NCBI RefSeq assembly: GCF_000281045.1
Contig: NW_008246092.1
Location: 243,098-307,097 of the forward strand
From: Saprolegnia diclina VS20
Lineage: Eukaryota > Oomycota > Saprolegniomycetes > Saprolegniales > Saprolegniaceae
Length of the DNA: 64,000 bases
Direction of reading: 5' to 3'
Position numbers and translations under genes: made by a program. Positions 44,766-57,600 of this stretch are shown here, in pieces. The notes under the pieces are model-generated. The model did not search any database and had not been told where the DNA came from. It saw only the letters and a program-made list of their open reading frames with translations. How positions within the stretch are numbered: the stretch's first letter is position 1; every line of letters begins with the position of its first letter.

Positions 44766-46884
44766 ATGCGCCCGACGCACCTCCGACGCAGCATGGCATC
44801 GATCTCAGACCCGCTGATCAAGGTTCACCTCTCGCTCGAGCACACGGCGGCGCGCGACGGCAGCGGCTTCCGCGTTGAGCGCGACGAGAGCGTCGACCCG
44901 CGCAAGCCACGGGCAAAGGTGCCCGGCGCGTCGTTCACCAAGGCCATTTGCACGCCGCTGCCACAGCCCAAGCTCGTGTGCATTGCACCTAGCGCGCTTC
45001 AGTTGCTGCAGCCAGCAGACGCGCCGCCGATCGCCAAGCTCAGCGACGACGAGAAGACATCGTGGCTGCATCTCATTGCTGGCACAGGGTCGCTCGAAGG
45101 CCTCGCGCACTGCTACGCAGGGCATCAGTTTGGCCACTTTTCCGGCCAGCTCGGCGACGGCGCTGCGATTCTCCTCGGCGGCGTGCCCGGCTATGAGGCG
45201 CAGCTCAAGGGCGCGGGCCTGACAAACTACTCGCGCACGGCCGACGGGCGCAAGGTGCTGCGCTCGACGCTGCGCGAGTTCTTGGCCAGCGAGCACATGC
45301 ACGCGCTAGGTATCCCAACGACACGCGCGGGCGGCGTCGCGGTCTCGACGTCCGAGACGGTCCTTCGCGACAAATTCTACGACGGCAACGCCAGCCACGG
45401 TACGCACTGCCTCTTGCACGCTCTCTGCATTCACTGACATCATGCAGAGCCCGTCGCCACCGTCTTGCGCATTGCCGAGACCTTTATTCGGTTTGGCTCG
45501 TTCGAGCTCTTCAAGCCAGTGGACGCGACGACGGGTCGGAGCGGTCCGAGCGCCGATCTGCCCACGGTGCTTGGTCCATCTCCTCCTCTTGTATCCTCAT
45601 CGACCATTGTAGGACACTAAAGAGGCCACGCTGCGCGCCATGGTATCGTTCGTGGCCGAGACGTACTATGGACTATCGCCCGAGATGGCTTTTGAGGACA
45701 AAACGCAAGCTTTCCTGCAAGCGCTCTGCGAGCGCACGGCGCGGCTCGTGGCCAAGTACGTCAAACTCTCTTCCTGTGACGACACGAAATGGCTCTAGGT
45801 GGCAAGCAGTCGGCTTTTGCCATGGCGTACTCAACACGGACAACATGAGCATCGTGGGTGATACGCTCGACTATGGCCCGTACGGCTTTATGGAGCATTT
45901 CGACCCGCAGCACATTTGCAACACGTCCGACTCGTCGGGTCGGTACGCCTACGCGGAGCAGCCCGAGGTACCTACCTCGTCCCATCCTCGCAGAGGATTG
46001 TTGAGCTGGCTCTAGATTTGCAAGTGGAACCTTCACAACCTGGTGTCGCAGCTGACGCACTTGCTGCCGCCGCCGATGCTGGACGCGCTCCACGCGCTCG
46101 TCGAGGCGACGTTTGACGAGGTGTACGCTACCGAATTCTCCGCCCTCGTGCACGCCAAGCTCGGGCTGCTGGCCGACGGGACGTCGCGCGAGGTCATTGG
46201 TGCGTGGTGGTCGACGCTCACCGAAACGCGCGCCGACTTCACCTGCGCCTTCCGGGCCCTCTCGCAGCTTCGCACGGCCGACGCCGCGACGACCGACGAC
46301 GTCGTTGAAGGCCTCACAAGTGTGTCGCACACGCTGGCGCAAACCAAGGCAGCCCGCGCACCGAGCGTGTCGCCCGCGCAGCTTGTGCACCTGCGGGATC
46401 TGCTCGAGAAGAGCCCGGCGCGCGCCGCACAGTACGGCATCGACGCCGAGGTTGCTGAACGTAGCAGCAGCCGCATTCTCTTATCTGTCGCCTGTGTTAG
46501 GTGCTCGCCAAACTCCAAGAGGACATCACCGCGTACTCGAAGTTGCTCACGAGCGACTGGACGGACGCGTCGTTCCGGGACGTGCAGGCCGCCAAGTGGC
46601 GCGCGTGGGTAGATGCGTATGCGGCGCTGCTCGTGCAACAAAACTCGGCGTCGGACGACGACCGGCACCGGGCCATGAACGCGGTCAACCCCAAGTTTAC
46701 GCTCCGCAACCATGTGGCGCAGGCGGTGATCGAGGCGGCCGAGCGCGATGACGACGCATCGGTGCAACACATTCTGCACCTGCTCCTCCACCCCTTTGAG
46801 GACGGTCTCTCGTGCGACAGCGCGCTGTACGCGACACCATTGGACCCGAGCGCCCCGCCGCTCATGGTGTCGTGCTCGTCGTAA
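44766..46884 (+). CDS. SELENOO: SelO/YdiU pseudokinase protein AMPylase
   Basis: Transfers AMP to proteins using a kinase fold with inverted ATP binding; mitochondrial in eukaryotes. Six exons splice in frame to about 620 residues. The Met at 44766 yields [12 protein letters not shown], presequence-like. Motifs: [41 protein letters not shown], then [34 protein letters not shown] (catalytic-loop equivalent) and DYGPYGFME (DFG equivalent). The C-terminus is [13 protein letters not shown], then the end VSCSS. Animal SelO has selenocysteine near this end; here the codons read Cys (TGC) followed by TCG TCG TAA, so it is a Cys-type enzyme like bacterial YdiU. Confidence 0.92.
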
Positions 46885-46952
46885 GTGGAAGAGAAGTTGG
46901 AGGTCCTCGCTTGAATTAAGGAAATACTGTCTCGTGTTGCAGCTGTTTACGT

Positions 46953-48337
46953 TTAGGACAACGGAAGAAGCACTTGGGGCTTGAAGAGCGATGGCTGCAC
47001 CACCTTGGTGGGCACGAGCTGGCCGTTGGCTTGGAGCAGGAACGTCTCGAACGTGTTGGTGTTCTCCTCGCCGACGATCACCGTGTTGTTGGCGCCAAGG
47101 GCAAAGTCCCGCGCGCCCGCCCAAGCTTTTAGAACGTAGTCACCGATCGGTTTGAGGTCGGCGTCAAACACGGCGATGCTGTCGCCCGGTGTCGACCCGC
47201 CGTACCGGTTCGTAACGAGGACGTAGCGGCCGTCGGCCGTGATGCGAATCGCACCCGTGAGAACACCCGCGACCTGCGTCGTCTTGACGGCTTTCGCCAA
47301 GGTCAGGAGCCCCGACGTGGACGCATAGCTGAAGCGAAGCACTTGGTTGCTGCGCTCGGTCACCAAGTAGAGCTGCTGGTTGTTGGGGTGGAACGCCATA
47401 TGACGTGGCAGCGCGCCCGGGCTGACAGTTACAAACGCTGGCGAGTTGGCGGTGAGCGCGCCCGTCGTCGGGTTAAACTTGAACTGCATGATCTTGTCGT
47501 TGCCGAGGTCCGTGACAAACCTAGAAGTCTAAGTCCACATTTCCGGACACGAGCAGCGTACGCATAATTGTTGTCGGGGCTCAGCGTGACGCAGTGCGCG
47601 TGCGAGCTATCTTGACGCCCCGGCACGACGCGCGCGGCGCCGGGAAAGACCACCTGGCTCACAATGCGGTTGGCCACCTTGGTTGCAGGATCGATCGCCA
47701 GCACCTACGCACCGCAGCTGTTCTTCCAGAGGCTTTGACGAGACGAAGGACGCACCGTAATGCTACCGACCGTGTAGCTCGCAACGAGCGCAAAGCGTTG
47801 ATTCGATGTCACAGCGATGTGCACGGGACCCTGCGAGTTAGTCGCCATCGCGCCAAGGCGCTTGAGCGTTGGTGACGCGCCGCTGCGGTCGATCGCAAAC
47901 GAAACAATCTGTCCGGCTGTGACCTCGTTCGTGACGTACAAGTAGTTCTTATCTTGCGTGAGCGCCATGTACGTGGGCATGTTGCCCGTCAGCGTGCTCG
48001 AGACGGAGAAAAGCTGCTGGAGCGGCGATTTACTCGCATCGTAGACCGTGATACCCGGCGAGGAGGCCTTGGAGCCATCGGTTTGCGCACCAACAAGCAA
48101 CAACGACATTGGTTTCGGTGTCGGTGTCGGTGCTGGTGTCGGTGCCGGTGCCAGTGGCTTGGGCGCCATTGGTGCTGCCACCTGTGGCTTGGGGGTTGTC
48201 GGCGCTGGTGTTGCCGCAAACAGCTCAAACTCGAGCGCGGTTGGCGTCGTCGGTGTCGACGTGGTCGTCGGTGTCGGTGTGGAACCCGCCGTCGTGGCGA
48301 CGCACAGAGCGAAAAGGTACAACACCGATGTCTTCAT
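46953..48337 (-). CDS. Secreted lactonase-type seven-bladed beta-propeller with Pro/Thr-rich linker
   Basis: Three exons, introns at about 47523-47568 and 47703-47757. A signal peptide (MKTSVLYLFALCVATTAGS) is followed by a low-complexity Pro/Thr/Ala linker of about 55 residues, then the propeller: GNMPTYMALTQDKNYLYVTNE, GPVHIAVTSNQRFALVASY, HAHCVTLSPDNNYAY, FVTDLGNDKIMQFKF, LPRHMAFHPNNQQLY, GAIRITADGRYVLVTNR and NTVIVGEENTNTFE. This is the Lactonase family that includes bacterial 6-phosphogluconolactonase (Pgl) and muconate-lactonizing enzymes. Substrate unknown; the signal peptide puts it outside the cell. A second copy lies upstream at 49081-50275. Confidence 0.8.
48106..48325 (-). repeat. 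Low-complexity Pro/Thr linker tract (GGTGTCGGT-type DNA repeat)
   Basis: Short imperfect repeats of GGTGTC/GGTGCC units (plus-strand reading) encode the Pro-Thr-Pro-Ala linker after the signal peptide of the propeller. The unit structure suggests slippage-driven length change. Absent from the tandem paralogue. Confidence 0.65.
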
Positions 48338-48345
48338 CCCAGGTA

Positions 48346-49080
48346 GTTAGCAAATCGCAGAGTGAGGAGCGCAGGCCATGCTGCCCATCACCACGACGCT
48401 CCTCGTTCTCCGTTTTCAACGGTTCAGCGCCTGAGACGCATTACGCATGGAAATGGCGAGTCTCCTCCGTCCAGTCGACAGTGCTTAATACATTATCGAC
48501 CCATTTATTGACCCTACTAGTACGTGATACCATGTACCCCTCGCAGGTATCTTTGCATCCTACGTATATTACGTCGAGCGAGCGTTGTTGCACGATACAC
48601 CTACTGAAGAGCTATAGCTCACCGCCGCCAAAGCGCGCCCAGAGAAAGGGCTCGAGCGCGGACGGCGATGTGCCGGCTTTCACGCCTGGACTGCTGGTCC
48701 TTGTGAGCTGCACGCACGAGTGGCAAGCCGATGGGCTCAGGGACTGGAGGGTGCAGTGATATTTCCGGCAAAAACATGGCAAATTTCCGTTTCGACGTCT
48801 GAAACCACACTTTCACGTGCGATTGAACACACAGGAAGAATATGATAGGGACGATTCCACACAAATGGCAACAGTGCAGAAGGACAAGCAAGATGGAAAG
48901 CTCCGCCGAAGAGACCCCAGTCCTGAAGTTCATCGTGGGCCAAGTTGCCATCAGGAGAAATGCCACTCTCGACGCTTGCGGGCGCCAAGATACTCCTGTT
49001 TGCCCCAACATGTGCGGTGAAATGCTTTGAGCTTTGGCAGACACATACCGGTAGAAGCACATACAGACTTGTGGACAATA
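48346..49080. other. Intergenic stretch between tandem propeller genes
   Basis: About 735 bp. Minus-strand frames of up to about 147 residues exist but show no domain and no credible start context. It should hold the promoter of the downstream copy and the 3' UTR of the upstream copy. Confidence 0.35.
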
Positions 49081-50275
49081 TTAGTACGGCAATAGCACCT
49101 GCGGCTTGAAGAGGGCGGTTGCTTGTCCTTGGTGGTGCGTCAGCTGACCGTTTGCGTGCAGTGTAAAGCTGTCGATGCTGTTGGTGTTTTCATTCCCGAC
49201 AAACACCGTGCCATTGGCAATCGTAAAGTCCCGGGGCGCGCCCGAAGCTTGGGTCGGGTACGACCCGATGCGCTTGGTCAGGTCGGCGCTGAAGACGACG
49301 AGACTGTCGTCGTTGCCCCACCGGTTGGACACGAGCACGTGCTTCCCGCTCGGCGCCACATGCAGCGCGCCAGTAAAGACACCACTCGCTTTCGTCGTCG
49401 TCTTGACCGACTTCTTCTGCCGCAAGGTGCCGGACGTTGCGTTGAACTGGAATTGAATGAGCTCGTTCGACTGCTCGGTGTTGAGGTAAAGATCGCGTCC
49501 GTTCGGGTGAAACGCCAAATGACGTGGCAGCGCGCCACGCCCGAGAGCCACGAACGCCGGCGCGTTGGGCGTGAGCTTGCCGCTCGCGGCATCAAACTTG
49601 AACTGCATGATCTTGTCGTTGCCGAGGTCCGTGACGAAGCTAGTAGCCCACTCATGATAAGACAATATATCAATGAAGCAAGCACAACGTACGCAAACTT
49701 GTTGTCGGGACTCAGGGCCACACAATGTGCGTGCGGTCCGTCTTGACGACCCGGCACGACGTGGGCACCGCCTTCGAAGGTCACTTGGTCAACGACAGAG
49801 TTAGCAAAGCCGTTGCCATCGACGCCAAGCACCTACATTGCGTTTACATAGAGTGAGACGAGAGGTCGCGTACCGTGATGCTGCCGACCGAGTAGCTGGC
49901 GACAAGAAGAAAACGACCTGATTTGGTCACAGTGACGTGCACGGGTCCCTTGGACTTGGTGGGTGCCGTCCCGAGGGCCTTGAGCTCGACACTGTCGCCC
50001 GCGCGCGCAATGCGAAACGACGTGACGGAGCCGGCGTCGATCTCGTTGGTCAGGTACAGGAACTGGCTGTCGTGCGAGACTGCCATATATGTGGGCATCT
50101 CGCCCGTGGTCGTCGTCGTCTCATGCAGGAGCTTCCGAAGACGACCGTTTTCGTTGGCAAACACCGAGAGACCGACCGATGACGTCGGCGACGTCTGGCT
50201 GCCGACAAAGAGGAGCGAGCTCTGAACGACCGTTGCGACAAGCGCCAGAAGGCTGAGAACGAGCGTTGGCTTCAT
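49081..50275 (-). CDS. Secreted lactonase-type beta-propeller, second copy
   Basis: Three exons with introns at the same two places as the downstream paralogue (about 49640-49693 and 49833-49873). The Met at 50275 starts a signal peptide (MKPTLVLSLLALVATVVQS). The propeller follows directly, without the Pro/Thr linker: GEMPTYMAVSHDSQFLYLTNE, GPVHVTVTKSGRFLLVASY, HAHCVALSPDNKFAY, FVTDLGNDKIMQFKF, LPRHLAFHPNGRDLY and NTVFVGNENTNS. It is strongly similar to the neighbour throughout and ends in the same KPQVLLP motif. About 365 residues. CCGGATAC lies at 50373-50380, 98 bp upstream. Confidence 0.8.
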
Positions 50276-50999
50276 GGCAAACTGAAATGTGAGCTGCAAA
50301 ATGTGAAAAGCAGCAATTGGGAAAAGGTGCGGTGGTGGATCGAGCCAGCGTGATACGCTTCGTCGATAGCATCCGGATACGAACTAAGCTTACACCGCGC
50401 ACAGTTCCGAGGGTGTGCTTCGTCCAACGTTCGAACGTGTCGGGAACACAGCTGCCGCCGCGCCGTGATGTTCGAGTGAGATTTCGCACCTTGGCGAACG
50501 ACGCACTAGGCCTAACAAACGCTACTCCGTACAGCTAGCGTCGCATTCGTCACCTCCGTTTTTAAGGTTGTCGGTTTTAGCGAAGACGTTTGTTGGCGGA
50601 AGCGCAAGTCCGTAGAATACACTAGGAGTTCATTTCACATGAGCCGAGGCTATAGGAGCACCACTTCGTGCTTCCATGGTGCAGACCATTTTGGGAGTGC
50701 ACGACTGCAGCGGCCAAGAGAGATGAATGAGCCAATCCCTTGGTGCTTTTCGACAGTACAGTGCGCTGATTGGCCCCGTAAAAGCTCCAATCACCCTCCG
50801 TATCAAGTTGATACCCAGACGGAGTACTGTGGGGAATCTCGACTCGGGATACGCGCGGGATGCGTGGCAATGTCGCGTCTTTTGAGCACAGCGAAGCCCT
50901 GCGACTACCTGCTGAGAGGCCTCTAGTTTCATCGGGCTGCGCCTGAATGCGCAGCCGGCCCATTGCCATAAATAAAACCGCAGAGTCGTCGTCGATGAC
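50276..50999. other. Intergenic stretch with CCGGATAC site and GTATCAAGTTGATAC palindrome
   Basis: About 720 bp without a supported gene. CCGGATAC at 50373-50380 may serve the propeller gene. A perfect 15-bp palindrome, GTATCAAGTTGATAC, lies at 50800-50814. Confidence 0.4.
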
Positions 51000-51512
51000 C
51001 TAAGCAAGCGGAATCTGCTTGGATGGAGTTTTTTGGACCGTGACGGGTTGCAAGGCCTTGCCACTGCGAGGGTATTGTGATTCGAGTGGGTGCGTCGGTG
51101 CTGCAGACTGTAGCGACTCGGGCTTTCTCATCGTGTCTGCTTGTTTGAGCAGGACCTCCAACAACCGGATACCTCGGCAGTTGAAATATTTCGCGACAAC
51201 TTCGACAACTTGGTGCTCAAGTCGCCTCGACGACCATTTTTGGACAAGGGCTCGCGCGTAATTCGCTCTCGTGAAGGTGCCATGTGCAGTGGCAACAAAG
51301 CGCAACACGACGAGGCGCTGCATCAGGCAGACGTTGACCAGTCCACGGTTGCCGAACATTCCTTTTGCCGCTCGTAAATGAGCCTGACCTGAGCTGAGAA
51401 GCGCCGTTGAATAATGGTATTCGTCCACGGATTCGGCGCCGCAGCCACTATCAACGCTATATCACTGTGCAGCACTGCAAAGTCCATACGCATTACGCCA
51501 AATAGTCGCATC
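51000..51512 (-). CDS. Possible small hypothetical protein (two exons)
   Basis: Weakly supported. Two open stretches join in frame if an intron at about 51318-51388 (GTCAGG donor, CAG acceptor) is removed: MRLFGVMRM to IQRRFSAQ, then RLVVLRFVATAHGTF onward to a stop at 51000. About 145 residues, with no recognised domain, signal or membrane segment. It lies head to head with the P4-ATPase fusion, its start only 118 bp away. It may instead be non-coding sequence upstream of that gene. Confidence 0.25.
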
Positions 51513-51629
51513 TGTTTGACGCCGGCCACACGCTTCGCCTCGTCGAAACGCGCTCGCGAATTAACGGCCGGTCCAAAATAGGTCGCAAAACCACTTGGCA
51601 GCAAGGGACGCTTGTATCGGTTTTCTGGG

Positions 51630-54600
51630 ATGAGTGTCGCGCCGCTGCCGGTGCGCCGTCCGAGTGCGCACGAAGGCTCGTCGCTCGAGGCGGGCGCGGC
51701 CCCCGGGCGCATTCTCTACGTCAACGACCGGCCGTCGACGCTCGCGGCCATGGCACGCTACAGCCTCAAGTATCCGAACAACGTCGTCAAGACGTCCAAG
51801 TACTCGGTGCTGACCTTTCTACCCAAGAACCTCTTTGAGCAGTTCCGGCGCGTCGCAAATTTCTACTTTCTCATCATCTCGCTCCTCCAGCTCACGACCA
51901 AGTTGTCGCCGACCAATCCGTACTCGACTGTCGGCCCCCTCATGCTCGTGCTCATCGGTACACCAAGCAGCGCATGTCGATCGTATTTTGAGTAATACGT
52001 AGCCACGATGATCAAGGAGGCGATCGAAGACAAGGCGCGGCACGAGGCCGACCGCCAAGTCAACCACGGACTCACGCTCATTTACGACGCGCCGGTCGGC
52101 TGGCGCAGCATCACGTGGATGCAGCTCCAAGTCGGCGACCTCATCAAGGTCGACAACAACAAGCCATTTCCCGCCGACCTCGTCCTCCTCGCTTCGAGCG
52201 CGGACGATGGTCAAGCCCAGGTGGAGACAACGAGCCTCGACGGCGAAAGCAACCTCAAGGTACAATACTCAGCGATTGCAAATCGTGCTACATTCGTAAG
52301 TAGACGCGGTTCTGCCCCATGGCCAAGGCAGGTCCGCTCCAGCCTACGACGTTTCCGTCCAGCATGACAGGGGAGATCCGATGCGAGGCCCCAAACCGAC
52401 GTCTCTACACGTTCGACGGCGTCTTGCGATTGCGTGCGGGGCCGGACGACGAACAGGACATTTCGCTGACCATTGATAACGTCGTGCTCCGAGGCATGAA
52501 GCTCTGCAACACCGACTACATCATCGGTGTCGTGGTCGCTGCCGGCGCCGACTCGAAGCTCATGCTCAACACCAAAGCGGTACTAGTAGTCTCGTCTTGA
52601 ACAGCGTCTCATTGGTACGCAGACCCCGTCCAAGTTTTCACGTCTCGATGTGATTGCCAACCGCTGTATTCTGCTCGTCTTTTCCGTGCTCTTTGCCGTG
52701 TGCTGCCTCTCGACGGGCCTGAGTCTCATGTGGAGCCACCAGCGCACGCGGCTCAACTCGACAACGTACCTCTCGCTCCTCGTGGCGTCCAGCATCCTGG
52801 ACGTCAACACCTTTGCGAGCACGTTTGTGACTTATCTCATTCTGTACAACAATTTGGTATGTCCTATTGTTAATTGTGCCATCGACAAGGATCTCATCGA
52901 CAGCCTGCTAGGTGCCGATCTCGCTCTACATCAGCTTGGAAGTTGTCAAGTGGTACCAGGCCAAAAAAATGGAAAAGGACCCCGAAATGGTATTGCTTAT
53001 ATGGGGCGATGGTGTACCACAAGCTTTCGACTATCAGCACACGTGTAGATCGACCCGGTCTCGGGTCGCGCCGTCCTCGCGCGCACGTCCAACCTCAACG
53101 AAGACGTGGGGCAGATCAAATACCTCTTCAGCGACAAGACTGGTATGTCCTTGGTGTCCGAAAATCGTCTCGATTCTTAAGATTTGATAGGCACCATCAC
53201 GAAAAATGAGATGGTGCTCAAGGTCATTAGCATCGACAATGTCATTTATGACAGCATTCCTGGGGTACTCCAAATTGCATGTATCGGAAAATGGCGCTAA
53301 CACGCTCGCATAGCCGCCACCCCGGAAGCGGTCGATGAAGGGCATTATCGATGCTAGTTTTGCCAAGCGACCGTCGCAGCCCAACGCCGTCGCTCTCCTC
53401 GCGCGGTGGGTCCCGACTTTCCTGATTCAGTATTCTTATTGCAATATCGCATTAGTGAAAATTCGATGCGGCGCAAGGAAAAGGAAAATGCCGAACGCGT
53501 CGCCGCGCGTCTGCGCATGTTTCAAGCCGACGTGCAGCACTATGACAACCTCGCGTCAATCGGCTCCAACCCCACGTCGGACGTTGCGTGTCAACCCGTA
53601 TGTTTGGGTTTGGAGCTGTCACAATGACATACCCAATTTGTAGTCGTCGGTTGTGCTCGGGGATACGCCGCTCACGAAAGGCGAGCTCACACAGACCTTT
53701 TTCCGGTGCCTCTTGCTCTGCCACACGGCGACGATCGCCCCCGATGACGAGATTCGCGCATCGTCGCCGGACGAGGCGGCGCTCTTGGTGGCCGCGATCG
53801 AGTTCAACTGCCGCTGCCGCCAGCGCTCCATCAACTCGGTCACCATCAAGTACGATCTTATTTTCAAGTGAAACAAGCGCTTACGGAGCGCGTAGCATCT
53901 TTGGCGACGACGAGACGTACGACATTTTAGCGCTCAACGAATTCGACTCGACGCGCAAGTGCATGTCGATCATTGTGCGCCAGACGTCGCCGCGGCCGAC
54001 CAGCGAGGATGACGACGGTGTGTCACGTGATGCGTCTGCATACGTGCTGACAAGAACAGTAGGCATTTGGATGTTTACGAAAGGCGCCGACACCGCCATG
54101 ATGGCGAGTGCCGTGCCATACGGTCAGCAGCTCAAACCGCCGGCCATGGCTTTGCACATTCACTACTTTGCGTCGATGGGGCTGCGGACGCTCGTGTTTG
54201 GGTACATTTGCCGATTACTTATATGCTTCGATATGGACCGTGATTGTTGAATAGGTACAAGCGACTGACTCGCGCCGAGTACAGCTCGTGGTTTGAAGCG
54301 TACACCAAGGCCAAGACGAGCCTCGTGGACCGCGACACAAAGCTCATCGAGTGCGCACGCTGCATGGAGACAGGCGTCACGCTCCTCGGCGCCACGGGCG
54401 TCGAAGATCAGCTCCAAGACGGCGTCACGCACTGCATTCAGACGCTGAGCAACGCGGGGTACAAAGCGAACTCGACTGCTGTGGCTGACGCTCGATAGGA
54501 TCAATATTTGGATGCTCACGGGGGACAAGGACGAGACAGCAATCTCCATAGCCAACTCGTGCGGTCTCCTAACCGATCAGTCGCACTTGGTCGTTGTCAA

Positions 54601-57600
54601 CGAAAAAACCAAAGCCGCGTGTCTCTACCAAATTGCCAACGCCCGCAAAAAGCTGCGCAAAGCCGGTACCTTTGTGGCGGCACGGATCACATCATCGATG
54701 ACGTGATATTCCACGTAGGCATCTGGCACCCGGGGCGCCCGTCACACGACATTGCACTTGTCATCAACGGCGAGGCACTCGAATGCCTCTTGGCGCCAGC
54801 CGACGAGTCGCCCGAGCCTGCACCGACCATGGGGCGATACACGTCAAGCGATGCCCTCGTACCTCCTGAGAGCGGTCGTGGTGGCAATGAGAGCTCGCTA
54901 GACGCCGCACCCGAAGTCCGTGACAAGGACTCCCAACGTCGTATGGGCCAACGCGATGTGTTGCGGTTGCTGAATCTTGAATAGAAATTCGAGCATCGCT
55001 GACGGTCGACGACCCCGCCGAGCTCAGCGTCATGGGCGGTGGCAACGACAGCATCTTTATGCAGCTCGTGACGCAGTGCTGCTCGGTGATTGCCTGCCGC
55101 CTCTCGCCGCTTCAGAAGGCACAGATCGTTGCACTCATCAAGACAAGGTTCGACTACCTATCGGTATTAAAGACACCGATCTCACCGAATGTACAGCAAG
55201 GGTCGGCCCGTCACGATGGCGGTCGGTGACGGCGGCAACGATGTGAGCATGATCCAAGAATCGCACATTGGTGTCGGCATCTACGGACACGAGGGCATGC
55301 AAGCTGTCCGCAGCGCCGACTTTGCGATTGGCCAATTCCGGTTCTTATCGCGTCTGATTCTGGCGCACGGCCGGTGGAACTACCGGCGCGTCTCGATCGT
55401 GATTCTCTTTTCGTTCTACAAGAACATGGCGCTCATCATGACGCTCTTCTGCTACTCGTTTTACAACGGGTACTCGGGTCAGACCATGTACGAGTCATAC
55501 CTGATTGTGGGCTGGAACGTTCTCTACACGCTCTTCCCGATCCTCGTGCTCGGTATCATTTCTTATTTCCAGTGTTGTACTATGTAAAAAATGACAATTA
55601 GGCATCACGGACGAAGACATTAGCTCCGAGACCGTGCTGCTCTATCCGTTCATCTTTCGCAACAACCAGAAAGGCCAAGAGCTCAACATTGAGAAGATGC
55701 GCGTGTGGGTCGTGAACGCACTTTTGCACTCATTTCTGGTGTTTATGCTCGGGACCTATTTTGTGTACAAATTTCGCATTCCACACCGTACGATACTATG
55801 ACGGTAGGTACATTGTCGACGGGTCGTCGCTCCCCAACTCGAGTGTCTTTCTCTACGGCACGGCTGTCTACGGCGTCCTCGTCGTCACCGTGACAATGAA
55901 AGCGGCCATGGTCATGCAGCGCATGCACCGCTGGACGCGCTACCATTACCTCTCGATCATTTCGGGGCCGCTCATTTACTTTTTGTTTGTGCTCTCGTAC
56001 TCGCAGGTACCTTTGGCGATGTGACGACGCATCCTGAACAGAAGCATCGACGTAGGCCTACGTGTGGGTGCCGATTTCCCCGGTCAGCGACTTTTGTGGT
56101 CTCGGTAAAGTGCTTTTTGGCACGGCACAGTTCTGGCTCGTCATCGTGCCCGTCTCGTTTGCGTCGTTGATTGTGGACATTATTGTCATGTATCTCCAGC
56201 GCATGTATTTGCCAACGAACCAAGACATTATCGAAGAAATCGACTGCTGCCTCGACAACAACAGCGCTTGCGAAACCACGGTCCGTTGTTCCAATTGAAA
56301 CAAAAAAATCATTGATATCCGTAGCCCAAAGTGCACACAAGCAGCTCCAAAACGTGGATTTTGGCCAACAACCCGCTCGGCGATTGGACAAAACAGCACG
56401 ACGCGTCATCGACGGAGCACGAAGAGCTGTGCCGGTGCGCAAAGTAGATGGTTGACATCTCATACTATATGTCTTCTTGTCTCTAGACACTTGGTGCGCA
56501 TGGAAAAAGCCATTGCGCGGGAGATCGGCGCCCATCGCAGCGACGACCAGGACAAGGTCATTTCGGCCACGGCGCAGCCCGCGATTCACCCGATCACGCT
56601 CGAGTTTATGGGCGAGGAGAACGAAGAGCTCGAGCACGAGTACAACATCAACTTTTCCCTTCGGTTCGTCGTACAATTTGCGAAAAATCTTATGGTGGGC
56701 ACAGCGAGGCGCGCCGGATTCGAACGCTCATGTCGGTCGTCGTCGTCGCGCTGCCGCCGTATGCATTTGTCGAGTACTATGGCGAAGGCGACGAAAACCT
56801 CTGGCCGTACCGCGTCGCCATGTTCATTGCGGCGCTGGTGTACATTGCCTACACACGCACGTCGTTCTTTCACCGGCACTACCAATACTCGGTATTTTCA
56901 CTGCATTTTGATTGAAAAATTTCATTTAAATTTATTGCTAGGTTGCGGTGCCCTTGGCGATCGCTGGTATTGTGTTTACGCAAGCGATCAAGTACACGGG
57001 GAAATTTGCCGTCACGATCTTCACCATTATTCTCTATTCGGTCGTGCGCGTCAAGTTTGTCATTGCGACGTGGCTGGCGTTCTTCAACTTTTTGTATTTT
57101 TTACTCTCGGGGTACCTCGGCTTGAACCACATTGCAGCGTCGAGTGAGAATTCCGCAATCGACGACACGCTCTTTATGCTCTTCATGGTACTATATATTT
57201 TGAAATCCCCATTTTGAAACACAAAATTCATTGTCTGTGTAGCTCATTCTGATTGGCATGGCGGCGTTTGGCGGCTACAACCTCCAAGCCACGATGCGCC
57301 GGGACTTTTTACAAAACCGTATTTTGCTCTACCAAGAGCGCCGCAGCACAGAAATCCTCAACAACATGTTGCCCGAACACGTGGTCAAGCGCATGCAGTC
57401 GGGCGACACACTCATTTCCGAGGAAGAGAAGGACGTGACGCTCCTCTTCTGCGACATTGCGGACTTTGGCTACCTCTTCAAGCACTACTCACCGACGCAG
57501 GTACATATATGCATATTTCATCGCATCAGCCAATACGACAATATTGCGCTGTAGATGGTGAGCCTCCTCGACCGCATCTATTCGCTCTTCGACCAGCTGT

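Noticed and set aside
48619-49062. 147-codon minus-strand frame between the propeller genes
   Set aside because: No domain, no signal or membrane pattern of note, and composition like non-coding sequence.
51630-56300. P4-ATPase and cyclase as two separate adjacent genes
   Set aside because: The reading frame continues through in-phase short introns from the last ATPase helices into the next membrane block and cyclase domain, with no promoter-sized gap.
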